From Odontesthes bonariensis (lineage: Eukaryota; Chordata; Actinopteri; Atheriniformes; Atherinopsidae), in NCBI RefSeq assembly GCF_027942865.1, contig NC_134526.1, forward strand, positions 19,263,784 to 19,327,783: a stretch of DNA of 64,000 nucleotides, given 5' to 3'. A program made the position numbers and the translations under genes. This document shows positions 53,661 to 63,087 of this stretch, one piece after another; positions within the stretch are counted from its first letter, which is position 1; every line of letters starts with the position of its first letter. The notes under the pieces are model-generated. The model searched no databases. It was not told the DNA's origin and saw only the letters and a program-made list of their open reading frames with translations.

Positions 53661-53861
53661 GATATGATTTGAAAAAGAAAAGTCACTTTCGATTATCTCA
53701 GTGTCCGCTCTAGATGATTCATCCAGGATATCTTAGGTCTGTCAGAGAAGCCAAGAAGTTCTGACAAAACTATTATTTGATACTCTCAGATGGAAAGGTT
53801 TTGATCATTCAAATGCACATAATTTATCATAAGATTATCAAGTCTTAATGCAAGAACGATG
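53661..53861. repeat. Duplicate of 63800-64000
   Basis: About 200 bp nearly identical to the far right end of the window, where it lies upstream of V30. Marks a rearrangement breakpoint beside V25. Confidence 0.92.
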
Positions 53862-54247
53862 ATTAAACTCAGTCCTAGACTGCCCTCTAGTGTTTTGAAA
53901 AAGGGGGGACTGATAATTCCACATCTTAAAGCAATACTATGTAACATTTCTACCTTAAAATAACAGCTTGAAAAAAATTGTGCGGCTAGAATGAGTTTTA
54001 ATATTACGATTGGCCTGTCTCCTATGCCCTTCGGGGGTCTGAGTTGGAAAAACTGCGCTATGTAACTTTGCTGGTCCGGCCCGGGAGCTGAGCGGAAGTA
54101 CTTCGATTTGCTTTCTGGCACACTTACCGCAAAAACAAATAGACCCCTCTCACGCTCCCAGGTATAAGGCTAAGCTAGCGTAACATTGTCAGTACGATCA
54201 TCATGGCAGAGGCACCGAAGAAACAGAAGAAGACATTGACTGATGAA

Positions 54248-55263
54248 CAGTGTTGGGAGTAACGGCGTTTAAGTATAACGGCGTTACTAACGGCGTTATT
54301 TTTCCAGTAACGGAGTAATCTAATTAATTACTTTCCCCATCTTTACAACGCCGTTATCGTTACTGAGAATATAAAGTGGCGCGTTACTACAATTTGGTTG
54401 TAGGCTTTCGGCTACACATCAGCTGCCTGGAGAGAGCAGGGGTGGGGATGATGACACCGTTGCAAATGCGATGATGATTGGCTGGGTGGGCGGAAGCCCT
54501 CTCACGCTGTCTCACTGCACGCGCTAAACACACACAAGACAGCGGCGACAAGCCAGGGAAGTTCACAGGTAGCGTTCTCTAACTGGAAGTACCGGCACTA
54601 CTTCTCACCCGTGGAGATAAAAGGCAAGAATGTGTATGTAACATGCACGCTATGCCCAGGAAAAAAAACTTTATCCACGTCTGCCTCAAGTAACTCAAAT
54701 CTAATGAAGCACCTTACATCAACCCATGCGAATATGAAGCACTTGTTGTTTCTGCAGGCTGGTGCTAACCCAACCCCAAGCCCAAATGCAGCTAGCGTGA
54801 GCCCCAGCTAAGGAGACGGAGCCACTCGAAAACAAACACTCGATTTTTCGGGTCAGAATTTATTTATTTATTTATTTCTATGCATCATATGGCAGGCTGC
54901 AATCTATTGAGTTCAAATAAATACAGAATGTTCTAAATTACTGTATTTAGTGTTTTTATATCTTCTATATAGGGAGTATAGGGAAATATTCACCGAGTCT
55001 GGTTAATTTTTTTTTTCCTTTAGCACAAGTTTCTTGTGTTTACCTTGAATGAATTCAATCAGTTAATATTAACATATTTGATGTTAAAGATGTTATGGAA
55101 CATAACAGCGTTATAGAACACAAAAAATAACGCCACAGTTACTTTGCTGAGTAACTAATTACTTTTACAATGTGGTAACTGAGTTACTAACTCAATTACT
55201 TTTTGGGAGCAGTAACTAGTAACTATAACTAATTACTTTTTAAAAGTAACTTGACCAACACTG
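54248..55263 (+). mobile_element. Non-autonomous hAT element with BED-finger remnant
   Basis: Ends CAGTGTTGGG and CCCAACACTG-like (right end reads CCAACACTG), flanked by CTGATGAA (54240-54247 and 55264-55271), an 8-bp hAT-type duplication. Inserted inside the outer TIR element. Confidence 0.93.
54553..54811 (+). pseudogene. BED-type zinc-finger fragment of hAT transposase
   Basis: Reads KYRHYFSPVEIKGKNVYVTC, then CTLC and HLTSTH: the Cx2C...Hx4H pattern of a BED finger, which binds transposon ends. It stops after about 66 residues past the first ATG at 54611. The catalytic domain is absent, so the copy depends on another source of transposase. Confidence 0.75.
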
Positions 55264-55391
55264 CTGATGAAGCAAGGAAGAGAAAGAGAGAGGCCGACAA
55301 AGCAAGAGACCGGACTAGAGTTGCTCTCGGAACAGCCTGTAGGGGGAGCTCCATAATGGGCTTTTTGAGAAGTTACATTTTATTGCTTTAA

Positions 55392-55835
55392 CATGGAAAA
55401 AGACATGACTTTGGTTTTTGTTTTGCCCAAAAGTTGTTATCATGTGAACACTCTCAGCCTGGGATTGTTCTCTTTGCCAGATACATATCCACTTCCACTC
55501 AACAATAGATGTTTTACTGTTTTCTTTAACGTAATATCCGCTGTTCAGAGACAGTGTGGCAACGCTGAGTGATGTGTTTAGAAATGTGTTCCTGTTTATA
55601 TTGAATGAATGTTGACTTGCTGTGCTGCAGTCTGGTCTACAATTTAGAGCTGTGAAATGTAGAGCATATCAAAGTATATCAAAAAGAGAGTGTGGCTGCT
55701 TGCGAGAATATGAATTTTTCTCCACAAATGTTCTAACCACACAGAGTACTGTGTGTTTGAGGAATAGTGTGCCTGTCTTTGGAGATTAGTCATGAGTCTC
55801 GTGCTTGTCTTCCTGGTGGTGATGACATATACAGG
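55392..55835. other. No gene seen
   Basis: Spacer between the TIR element and the V26 signal. Confidence 0.55.
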
Positions 55836-55839
55836 AAGT

Positions 55840-55878
55840 AGATTTTGTACGAATCTCCTGTTTCTGTCTCTCACTGTG
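55840..55878 (-). other. V26 recombination signal (23-RSS)
   Basis: Heptamer CACAGTG at 55872-55878, 23-bp spacer, nonamer ACAAAATCT at 55840-55848. Confidence 0.9.
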
Positions 55879-56318
55879 TGTGTCTTGCACAGTAATACAC
55901 TGCTGTGTCCTCGGTCTTCAGACTGTTCATCTGTAGATAGACTTTGCTGCTGGAGTCATCTCTGGAGATGGTGAATCGGCCCTGGACTGACTGGGAGTAA
56001 TATTTAGCAGCACTGCCTGTGTGTACAAAAGCGATCCACTCCAGTCCTTTTCCAGGAGCCTGTCGAACCCAATCCATATGATAGCTGCTGAATGTGAATC
56101 CAGAGCCTGTACAGGTTAAAGTGTGGGACTCTCCGGGCCTTTTAACAACCGCTTCAGACTCTGTCAGAATCTGACTCTCAACACCTGTCAACAACATTAA
56201 GAAATATCAAGTTAGATAGGCTGCTGACACAAACAAAAGCTATGAAATATTAGGATCTGTGAATATTTTCACCTGCCCAGCAGATGGTCAACAGCAGCAG
56301 TCCTGTCCTACTCTCCAT
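55879..56318 (-). CDS. V26: IGHV segment, family A, apparently functional
   Basis: Leader exon 56273-56318 ([16 protein letters not shown]), intron 88 bp, V exon 55879-56184. Open through [20 protein letters not shown]1 [26 protein letters not shown]2 [24 protein letters not shown] and YYCARHTQ. Forms a subgroup with V30 and V1; their spacing in the window shows dispersed duplication. Confidence 0.94.
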
Positions 56319-56368
56319 CTTGTTGAACTCTGTGTTAACTGTTCTCTGTTAAAGGTGGAGGACGTCAG

Positions 56369-56376
56369 ATTTGCAT
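56369..56376 (-). promoter_or_regulatory. V26 octamer ATGCAAAT
   Basis: Perfect octamer on minus beside GAGGAGGGA. Confidence 0.85.
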
Positions 56377-56384
56377 TCCCTCCT

Positions 56385-57215
56385 CCTCACAGGAATGTCG
56401 TAAGCTGAGCAGAAGTATATTCATTATGATTTCTTTGTAATGAATATTGACTGTTATTAATTAATAAATGTCATCACATGTAGCTAAATGGTATCATTTG
56501 TGACATGAAGATAGTTTTTACATGGATACATGATCTCTATCGGGTGAAATTAATCGTTTATGTAGGTCAAATTAGTGTGTTTGAGTTTTCTGTCTTCCTC
56601 TCTGATGAGTGCTGCACTGACTCCTCATACCATGAGGGATTCTGCTGAAACTGGACTTTCAGTGATGTGATGGTAATAATGAGTGTTTATGTGTTTTAAT
56701 CGGATCAGTTTTAAGGACTAAATCAAATTTCAAATATGTAAAGTAAATGTTATTTAAAAATTCTTCTTTTAGGGAGAGGGACGAGATGGGAGTGAATGAA
56801 AATATCAAGCTGTAGGCAGGTTTGTATGAACACATATTAAGGCAAAAGTTGCAAATTCTTCATCAGTAAACCACAGATAACAGCAGGTAAACAGCAGCAT
56901 GTTGTTGAAAGATGAAAAGATTAATTGAAAAAATAGGATGAGACCAAAAATGACCATGACCCATTTTGTGAGCCGATTTTATTACCATACTTAAAATGTA
57001 TAACTTACTAATTATTATTGGTTATCTTTCAGTAGATGTACAGGTCAGTTGTAAATGTTAAAATATATACACTCCTCTTTCAAAGATTATTAATTCAAAG
57101 TATTTGTAACCTTTAAACCAGCTGCAGTTTAGTCTATGAAGAATATTTTGTAAAATCTATAGACTGTTTATATTCTGACTGTTACAGCAAACACATGAAA
57201 ATATTAGTGGTCTGA
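56385..57215. other. No gene seen
   Basis: AT-rich spacer. A possible orphan promoter scrap (GACTCCTCATACC on plus) at about 56617. Confidence 0.5.
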
Positions 57216-57263
57216 GGGCTCCTCCTCTGGTGGTTTCATGCAACGAGTGTTCAACCTCTGAGA

Positions 57264-57302
57264 GGTTTTTGTTCAGGTCTGCTGATGCTTTGTGTTACTG
57301 TG
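57264..57302 (-). other. V27 RSS with CACAGTA heptamer
   Basis: Heptamer CACAGTA at 57296-57302, 23-bp spacer, nonamer ACAAAAACC at 57264-57272. Confidence 0.9.
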
Positions 57303-57739
57303 GGTCTCTGGCACAGTAATACACAGCAGTGTCTTCAGGCTGCATATTCTGTCCATTTAGAGTCACTGTGTTGCTGGAAGTGTCTAAGTCGATACTGAAC
57401 TTGCTCTTCAGTGAATCTTTGTAGTATGAAGCTCCAGTATGTTTCATCCCAATCCACTCCAGTCCTTTCCCTGCAGGCTGTCTGATCCAAGCTGTGTAGT
57501 AGCTGCCCAGAGAATAAGAGACCTGACAGGTGATGGTCAGACGTTGGCCTGGCTGTACAGTCACAGAGGCTGGCTGTGTCAGCTGTTCACACTTCACACC
57601 TGCAAAGGAAAATACTGAATATTACATTTCTGGAAACAGTGAACAGCCAGTGTGGTGTGATCATACTGTCAGTGTCTCTGCCTCAGTGAGACTCACAGCA
57701 TCCAGCAGCCAGCAGCAGCAGCAGAGCTACAGAGAACAT
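57303..57739 (-). CDS. V27: IGHV segment, family B, apparently functional
   Basis: Leader exon 57697-57739, intron 97 bp, V exon 57303-57599. Differs from V22 mainly in CDR2 (MKHTGASYY against SKYTGDSAY) and GLEW for GLQW; the frameworks are the same. Ends YYCARDPQ. Confidence 0.94.
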
Positions 57740-57836
57740 GTTGGAGTTGAAGGTGATCTGAATTCTCGACTTCTCTTGTTTTACTGCAAACGTGAGCAAG
57801 ACGCCAAGTCTTTATGTTAGGCTCTCAGGAAGTTCA

Positions 57837-57844
57837 ATTTGCAT
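57837..57844 (-). promoter_or_regulatory. V27 octamer ATGCAAAT
   Basis: Perfect octamer on minus. Confidence 0.87.
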
Positions 57845-58108
57845 AAGCCGTATATTGAAAGGCTACAACAGAAAGTTTCCCGCCTCAGGTTGCTGTTTGG
57901 AGTTATGTTGTGATGTATAGGTTTGAAAAAATATTCTATATGCAGCACATTCTTATCGATATTTTTTCATTGTGAAACTTTTTAAACTGTTCAGATAAGT
58001 CAGTGTAGAACAATACAATCAAAACACACAAATAAATAGAATATGTGATACCTCTAGTCTCAATATATTTGTACATATTTATCAGTTTCTCTCTCCTGTG
58101 TCACAGTG

Positions 58109-58372
58109 TCTCTCGAGCACAAGAACTCCCGGCAGAATCTTCTGAATGTGTGCAGGTCAGTCCGTGGGATCCTCCAGGCCTTTTAACCACTGGGTCAGAC
58201 TCAGTCAGTGTTTGTCAATTCGTACCTAAACAAAGACAACTCATTATTTATGGCGAAGCGTTCATTCTTCCACTAGCACAGTTTTCATATATTCGTACAT
58301 ACATTTGTAAGAAGATGTGTTATTCTTACCTGTCCATTTAACTGAGAGATTAAGAAAGACAACCCATTTCAT
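58109..58372 (-). pseudogene. A2 V pseudogene with FR1-FR3 deletion, copy 3
   Basis: V remnant 58109-58225, leader remnant 58330-58372. Shares the deletion breakpoint with copies 1 and 2. Confidence 0.85.
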
Positions 58373-58509
58373 TGCTTTGCTGATGACATACAGATTTACA
58401 TACCCATAAAACTCAGCAGCAGCAATCAACTGCAGCCTCTACTGAGACGTGTGTGTGTTTTGTTGGTTTTCTGTAAAGTCTCTTTATTAAAATGAACCAC
58501 TGCGTTTCT

Positions 58510-58600
58510 GATACATTAATACAGAGTGCAGAGTTCTCTGGTCTTAGGTTGGACTGTCTCAGATGCTCCATGCTGTTATCAGCAGGTGTTATACCTTTAG
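58510..58600 (-). pseudogene. Family D V FR3 relic, copy 3
   Basis: Same LRPENSAL-type coding as copy 2. The unoccupied L1 target site is at 58495-58509. Confidence 0.75.
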
Positions 58601-59041
58601 ATTTTTTTTTTCATCAAGTTTTGAGCTTTTTTTAACAAGTGATTTTAAATTAATACTAAGAAATAGTAAGGAGTAATGCAAGTGTTCGCTGATACAATAA
58701 TACTGGAGGTTCTGTTCAGGTCTCCTGATACTTTGAGCTGCAGAGGATTATCATTTAAAATACACCTGCTTACGTTTCCCTTTTTTACAAATTTCATAAC
58801 ATTTTTAATAATGTTCAAAGGCAATCTGTCAAAATATATAATTTACTGAAGCTATCATGGCCAATATTTTAAATTCTTCAAATGAAATCTCTGTGTGTTC
58901 GATTGAATTTAGAACAACGCTGCACAGAATCGTGTCTGAATGAAGCAGTTTGATTGATGTGTTGACTGAAGATGTTGAATTGAAGTTTATTTCTGTGAGT
59001 GATAAAGACAAAAGGCAAACTGTGACTTCATACTGTTGATG

Positions 59042-59079
59042 AGTTTTTGTACAGTGTTTATGCCTCCTGTGTCACTGTG
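59042..59079 (-). other. V28 recombination signal (22-bp spacer)
   Basis: Heptamer CACAGTG at 59073-59079, 22-bp spacer, nonamer ACAAAAACT at 59042-59050. Confidence 0.9.
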
Positions 59080-59520
59080 GCTCTCGAGCACAGTAATAAA
59101 CAGCAGAATCCTCCGTGGTCAAACTGTTCATCTGCAGATACACCTGCTGTCTGCTGTTGTCTCTGGAGATGGTAAACCGACCTTTCACTGACTGAGAGTA
59201 GTAGATGCTACCACTGCTATCACTGATGGTAGAAATCCACTCCAGTCCTTTTCCAGCTGCCTGTCTGATCCAAGCATTCCAGTAATGGTCACTAAACCCT
59301 GCATATGTGCAGGTCAGTTTGTGGGACTCTCCAGGCCTTTTAACCACTGGTTCAGACTCAGTCAGCGTTTGACCATCAGTACCTGCACACATACAACTCA
59401 TTAGCTACTGGGAAGCAGCCATTCTGTCTTATGTATGAATTTATGATGAGATATGTTGTCCTTACCAGCCCAGTTAACTGAGAGGAAGAGAAAACCAATC
59501 ACAACCTCAGGTCTGATCAT
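59080..59520 (-). CDS. V28: IGHV segment, family A2, apparently functional
   Basis: Leader exon 59466-59520, intron 83 bp, V exon 59080-59382. Closest to V21: CDR1 region [11 protein letters not shown] against [14 protein letters not shown]2 [11 protein letters not shown] against [11 protein letters not shown]. Ends YYCAREPQ. Confidence 0.94.
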
Positions 59521-59622
59521 TGTAAAAGCCACTTGTCAGACTCCAGTCTACAGTGTGTTTGTCAGTGATTGAGTACATGTCTGAAACTTTGTAACATATA
59601 TGTAAAGATGGAAGAGATCAGA

Positions 59623-59630
59623 CTTTGCAT
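59623..59630 (-). promoter_or_regulatory. V28 octamer-like ATGCAAAG
   Basis: ATGCAAAG on minus beside GAGGAGGAGTTA. Confidence 0.8.
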
Positions 59631-59639
59631 TAACTCCTC

Positions 59640-60300
59640 CTCCTCATAGAGAAACACACCCCATCTCATCCACATTTCCTCAAACTTGATCTGTTCATCA
59701 TTATTTTATGTAATTCATTGAAATGTACATGTATTTATTCCTGTCTGCAGCATTGTTGCTGTTTATACTTCAGTTTGTAGTCGTGTTGTACAACAAATGG
59801 TGATATAGAAACATGGATGATGAATTGATGAAGACACATTCAGTTTTAAACACTTCTAGAAATGTAGTAATGATGCTCTGACCCTAAACGCTGTGTGTCT
59901 ATGCTGTTGTTTCTTATGTTGTCATGATTTTGTTTCAAATTCTTACAAGGATGGCAGAAATTTTTTCGTTTTCACATTAAATGTTTGGAAGACTTTAGCT
60001 GAACTAATGCTGTGAACTATCTTTTAAGTCATCTTTTTTTTATTGATGTATGAGTGCTGAGTCTCACTTTGAAAGGAATAAAACATCATTTCTACACCAT
60101 CTTAATCATCAAATTGTGTGACATTTATGAATAAACTGAATTATGCAACATTTCTCACAAGCTTTGAGCTGATTTCAAAATATATTACAATACCTTCTAT
60201 ACCAATCTAAATTAAAATAATTTCTATATACAAATGTAAGTGTTATTTACATTTGATACACCTCTTCTTTCATTGAGCTCATCTCAAATCATTTATGGTG
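59640..60300. other. No gene seen (module spacer)
   Basis: Paralogous to 38590-39260 but with a deletion of about 100 bp near 59755. Confidence 0.65.
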
Positions 60301-60351
60301 TGAGAGCTCCTCCTCTGGTGGTTTCATGTTACAAGTGTTCAACCTCTTAGA

Positions 60352-60390
60352 GGTTTTTGTTCAGGTCTGCTGATGCTTTGTGTTACTGTG
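60352..60390 (-). other. V29 RSS with CACAGTA heptamer
   Basis: Heptamer CACAGTA at 60384-60390, 23-bp spacer, nonamer ACAAAAACC at 60352-60360. Confidence 0.9.
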
Positions 60391-60827
60391 GCGTCTCGCA
60401 CAGTAATACACAGCAGTGTCTTCAGGCTGAATATTCTGTCCATTTAGAGTCACTGTGTTGCTGGAAGTACCGAGGTCAATACTGAACTTGCCCTTCAGTG
60501 AATCTTTGTAGTATGAAGCTACAGTATTTCTCATCCCAATCCACTCCAGTCCTTTCCCTGCAGGCTGTCTAATCCAAGCTGTGTAGCTGCCCAGAGAATA
60601 AGAGACCTGACAGGTGATGGTCAGACGTTGGCCTGGCTGTACAGTCACAGAGGCTGGCTGTGTCAGCTGTTCACACTTCACACCTGTGGAGGAAAACATG
60701 TTGAATGTAGAATCAGTACAACAACAGTTAACAGCCAGTGTGGTGTGATCATACTGTCAGTGTCTCTGCCTCAGTGAGACTCACAGCATCCAGCAGCCAG
60801 CAGCAGCAGCAGAGCTACAGAGAACTT
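60391..60827 (-). pseudogene. V29: family B V segment with lost start codon
   Basis: The V exon 60391-60683 is fully open ([24 protein letters not shown]2 MRNTVASYY, YYCARR), and RSS, splice sites and octamer (60921-60928) are good. The leader exon (60785-60827) begins AAG where all sister genes have ATG. In-frame ATGs exist upstream at 60882-60887, but they lie just downstream of a CCTATAAAG TATA-like element and so are probably upstream of the cap site. Likely non-expressed, though it could still recombine. Confidence 0.85.
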
Positions 60828-60920
60828 GTTGGTGCTGAAGGTGATCTGATGTCTCGTCTTCTGCTGTAACTGGAAGCCTGACATCATTTCTTTATAGGAT
60901 GAAACCTGTGACCATGTTTG

Positions 60921-60928
60921 ATTTGCAT
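60921..60928 (-). promoter_or_regulatory. V29 octamer ATGCAAAT
   Basis: Perfect octamer on minus; the TATA-like CCTATAAAG lies about 25 bp further on. Confidence 0.8.
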
Positions 60929-61263
60929 TAAAACAATATGGCGCCGTCAGATCATAAAAGTGGGATGTCACAAGGAAAGTGAAAATATACATTCATATTC
61001 ACACTTAAACCAGGGTGAAATTTTATCTTCACACTAGGATGCAACTACTATAATAAAATCTGATTTAATATTATCATACAATGGTTGTGTTTAGTGTTGT
61101 TTGTTGATTCTTGGCAAACATTTTTTTTTTTCATCGAAAATGTTATTCCAATAAAGCACCCTTTGAATTTACATGTGGAAAAACATTGAACAACAAGAGG
61201 GCATGCTGACACCTGTTGTTCTTTGTGAAACCTTTTTATAAAGTTTTTGTTAAGCCTCTATTG

Positions 61264-61486
61264 CAGGGATGTCCACATCCAGTCCTTGAGGGCGCTTTCC
61301 TGCAGGTTTTAGATGTTTCCCTGCTTCAACACACCTGATTCAGATCAATGCATCATCAGCAGGCTTGTGCAGAACTTAACAATCTTTTGAAGAGATCCAT
61401 TTCATCTGAATCAGGTGTGTTGAAGCAGGGAAACATCTAAAACCTGCAGGACAGCGGCCCTCAAGGACCGACTTTGGACACACCTG
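61264..61486. mobile_element. hAT-type MITE with long inverted arms
   Basis: 223 bp from CAGGGATGTCC to GGACACACCTG, flanked by the 8-bp repeat CTCTATTG (61256-61263 and 61487-61494). The arms are nearly perfect inverse copies (for example TTTAGATGTTTCCCTGCTTC and its complement). It splits the nonamer from the V end of a family D pseudogene. Confidence 0.93.
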
Positions 61487-61494
61487 CTCTATTG

Positions 61495-61874
61495 TGTGTC
61501 TGCTGCACAGTAATACACAGCAGAGTCCTCTTAAAGCTTTAAGCTGGACAGTCAGATACACCATGTTGTTGATGTTATCTCTGGTGATTTCTGTTATTCC
61601 CATCAGACTGCAGGCATAACCGTGCCCAGCTGCATCACTGTGTACATAACCCATTCAATCCATTGGTTTTCCCAAAGGTTGTTTAAACCATTCCTTACTT
61701 GCAGCAGGTCAATGGAAAGCCAGATCCCCTCCAAAGAGACTTAGGGTCTCCCCAGTTTTTTCACTGGCCAACTATAAGGAAATGCTGTCTGATAAAAGCT
61801 TAACCGCAAGAAAGCAAGAGAGCTTACAGGTTCAGAGGGAAAGCAAGCAGCAGAAGAGTGAGTTTGTTCATCAT
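61495..61874 (-). pseudogene. Family D V pseudogene with leader
   Basis: The most complete D copy. The V body at about 61505-61770 codes ITRDNINNMVYL and a YYC-like end but has frameshifts. The leader exon at about 61828-61874 still reads MMNKLTLLLLAFPLNL with a GTAAGC donor, but its phase differs from that of the other families. The nonamer-like AGTTTTTGT (plus) at about 61242-61250 is separated from the V end by the MITE. Confidence 0.85.
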
Positions 61875-61879
61875 CCTGA

Positions 61880-62420
61880 GGAGATGTGATCTCTGATGCT
61901 CCACATAAAATACAAGAAAAGGCTTCAGGTCAGATATACGGTGTACAGACTGAATATTTGCATCAAGATATCATGTGGAGGGAGTGGCTCTTCTAACTGT
62001 TATAGTTTGATGGATATATACAATACAATTTACATTCATTTTCAACTTGGAACTTATAAGAAAAATAAATACTCTTCTGAACTCTATCCTAAAATTTTAT
62101 ATTTTATAACAAGGTGTGCCTCACAGACAGTGAACAGGATAATGTCACTTACTATTTGTGAAACTACTCATACAAGTAGTTGTAATTGGATTGTCTTCGT
62201 CTACATATGTATCGATGCAGGTTCGTTCATCATACACAGTAAGTACATAGTAGCTGCTATCTGAGGCACGTGATATGTTAAATTATAAGTTATTCAACTC
62301 ATTTAGACAATCACTGTACTGGGTGACACACAGTATATAAAGGCTTTTTAACATGGAGTTCAGCAATTGTTTTGTCACCAAAATATTGCATCTGCAACAT
62401 TGGAATTACTGTTAAACATT
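61880..62420. other. No gene seen
   Basis: An open plus-strand stretch at 61896-62264 has no recognisable features and AT-rich codons; judged incidental. Confidence 0.5.
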
Positions 62421-62426
62421 TTGGAC

Positions 62427-62885
62427 TGTTACGGGGTAACAATAAAGTGTTACCCCTGACTGAGGAAATAAAACAATGAGAACTGATGGGTGATGTTAAA
62501 TGGTTATTTATTGGAAAAGAAAAGTAATACTATTCAACCAAAACCTAGAAGAAAAACACAATCCCAACAGAACCTGCTGAGGACAAACAAGAGCCTAAAT
62601 GATTAACAGAACAACAGAACCCAAAAACAAACTGTCAACCTCCTTCCACTGTAAGAGTTACGCTTCAGACAACCTGCACAAGCTACTGCAAAAACACTCC
62701 AACAATAGCTGGCCCCACTGGCACCTGGGTTGCGTCTTCCAGCATCTTTTAAAAGCAGCCCAGCTGATTAGACCTAGTCACTCACAGCTGGGACAACTCA
62801 CCTGCTCACCAACTCACCTGGCTGCAGCGCTAACACACACACACACACACACACAGACACTATATACGATCCTTGGGTCGTAACA
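62427..62885 (-). mobile_element. Possible short solo LTR
   Basis: 459 bp from TGTTACG to CGTAACA, flanked by TGGAC and TGTAC (one mismatch). Minus-strand AATAAA at 62507-62512 suits an LTR reading on minus. A TIR element is the alternative. No coding. Confidence 0.5.
62832..62855. repeat. (CA)n microsatellite
   Basis: About 12 CA repeats inside the LTR-like element. Confidence 0.95.
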
Positions 62886-63048
62886 TGTACATAAGCAGTG
62901 TTACATTCAAAACAAAGGTTAAAATAAACACACATACACACAAATGCAACAGGAATTAATATCAAGTCAGTTATTTCTCAAAAGTTTCAGTGGAAATTGC
63001 TGAGTATTAAAACAAAATATCTATATGGTTATGGTAAAAAGAGGAAGT

Positions 63049-63087
63049 AGATTTTGTATGAGTCTCCTGTTTCTGTCTCTCACTGTG
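63049..63087 (-). other. V30 recombination signal (23-RSS)
   Basis: Heptamer CACAGTG at 63081-63087, 23-bp spacer, nonamer ACAAAATCT at 63049-63057. Confidence 0.9.

Larger units (their letters stand above)
53926..55391. mobile_element. TIR element with nested hAT
   Basis: Terminal inverted repeats begin TTAAAGCAATA (left) and end TATTGCTTTAA (right); further matches include ATGTAAC. Total 1.47 kb, of which 1.02 kb is the inner hAT. A short plus-strand frame starts near 54204 (MAEAPKKQKKT) and resumes past the hAT with a Lys/Arg-rich stretch (RKRKREADKARDR). Class unassigned, target duplication unclear. Confidence 0.75.

Noticed and set aside
39700-57820. Plus-strand frames reading MWCDHTVSVSASVRLTASSS across B leaders
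   Set aside because: They are antisense shadows of the leader exon and promoter; the conservation is due to the V gene on minus.
49558-59011. Conserved 60-64-residue minus-strand frame in three spacers (49558-49752, 53136-53318, 58829-59011)
   Set aside because: The whole surrounding spacer is equally conserved through recent duplication. There is no start context, domain or codon evidence of selection.
61896-62264. 122-residue plus-strand frame
   Set aside because: AT-rich, no similarity, no promoter or splice context; probably chance.
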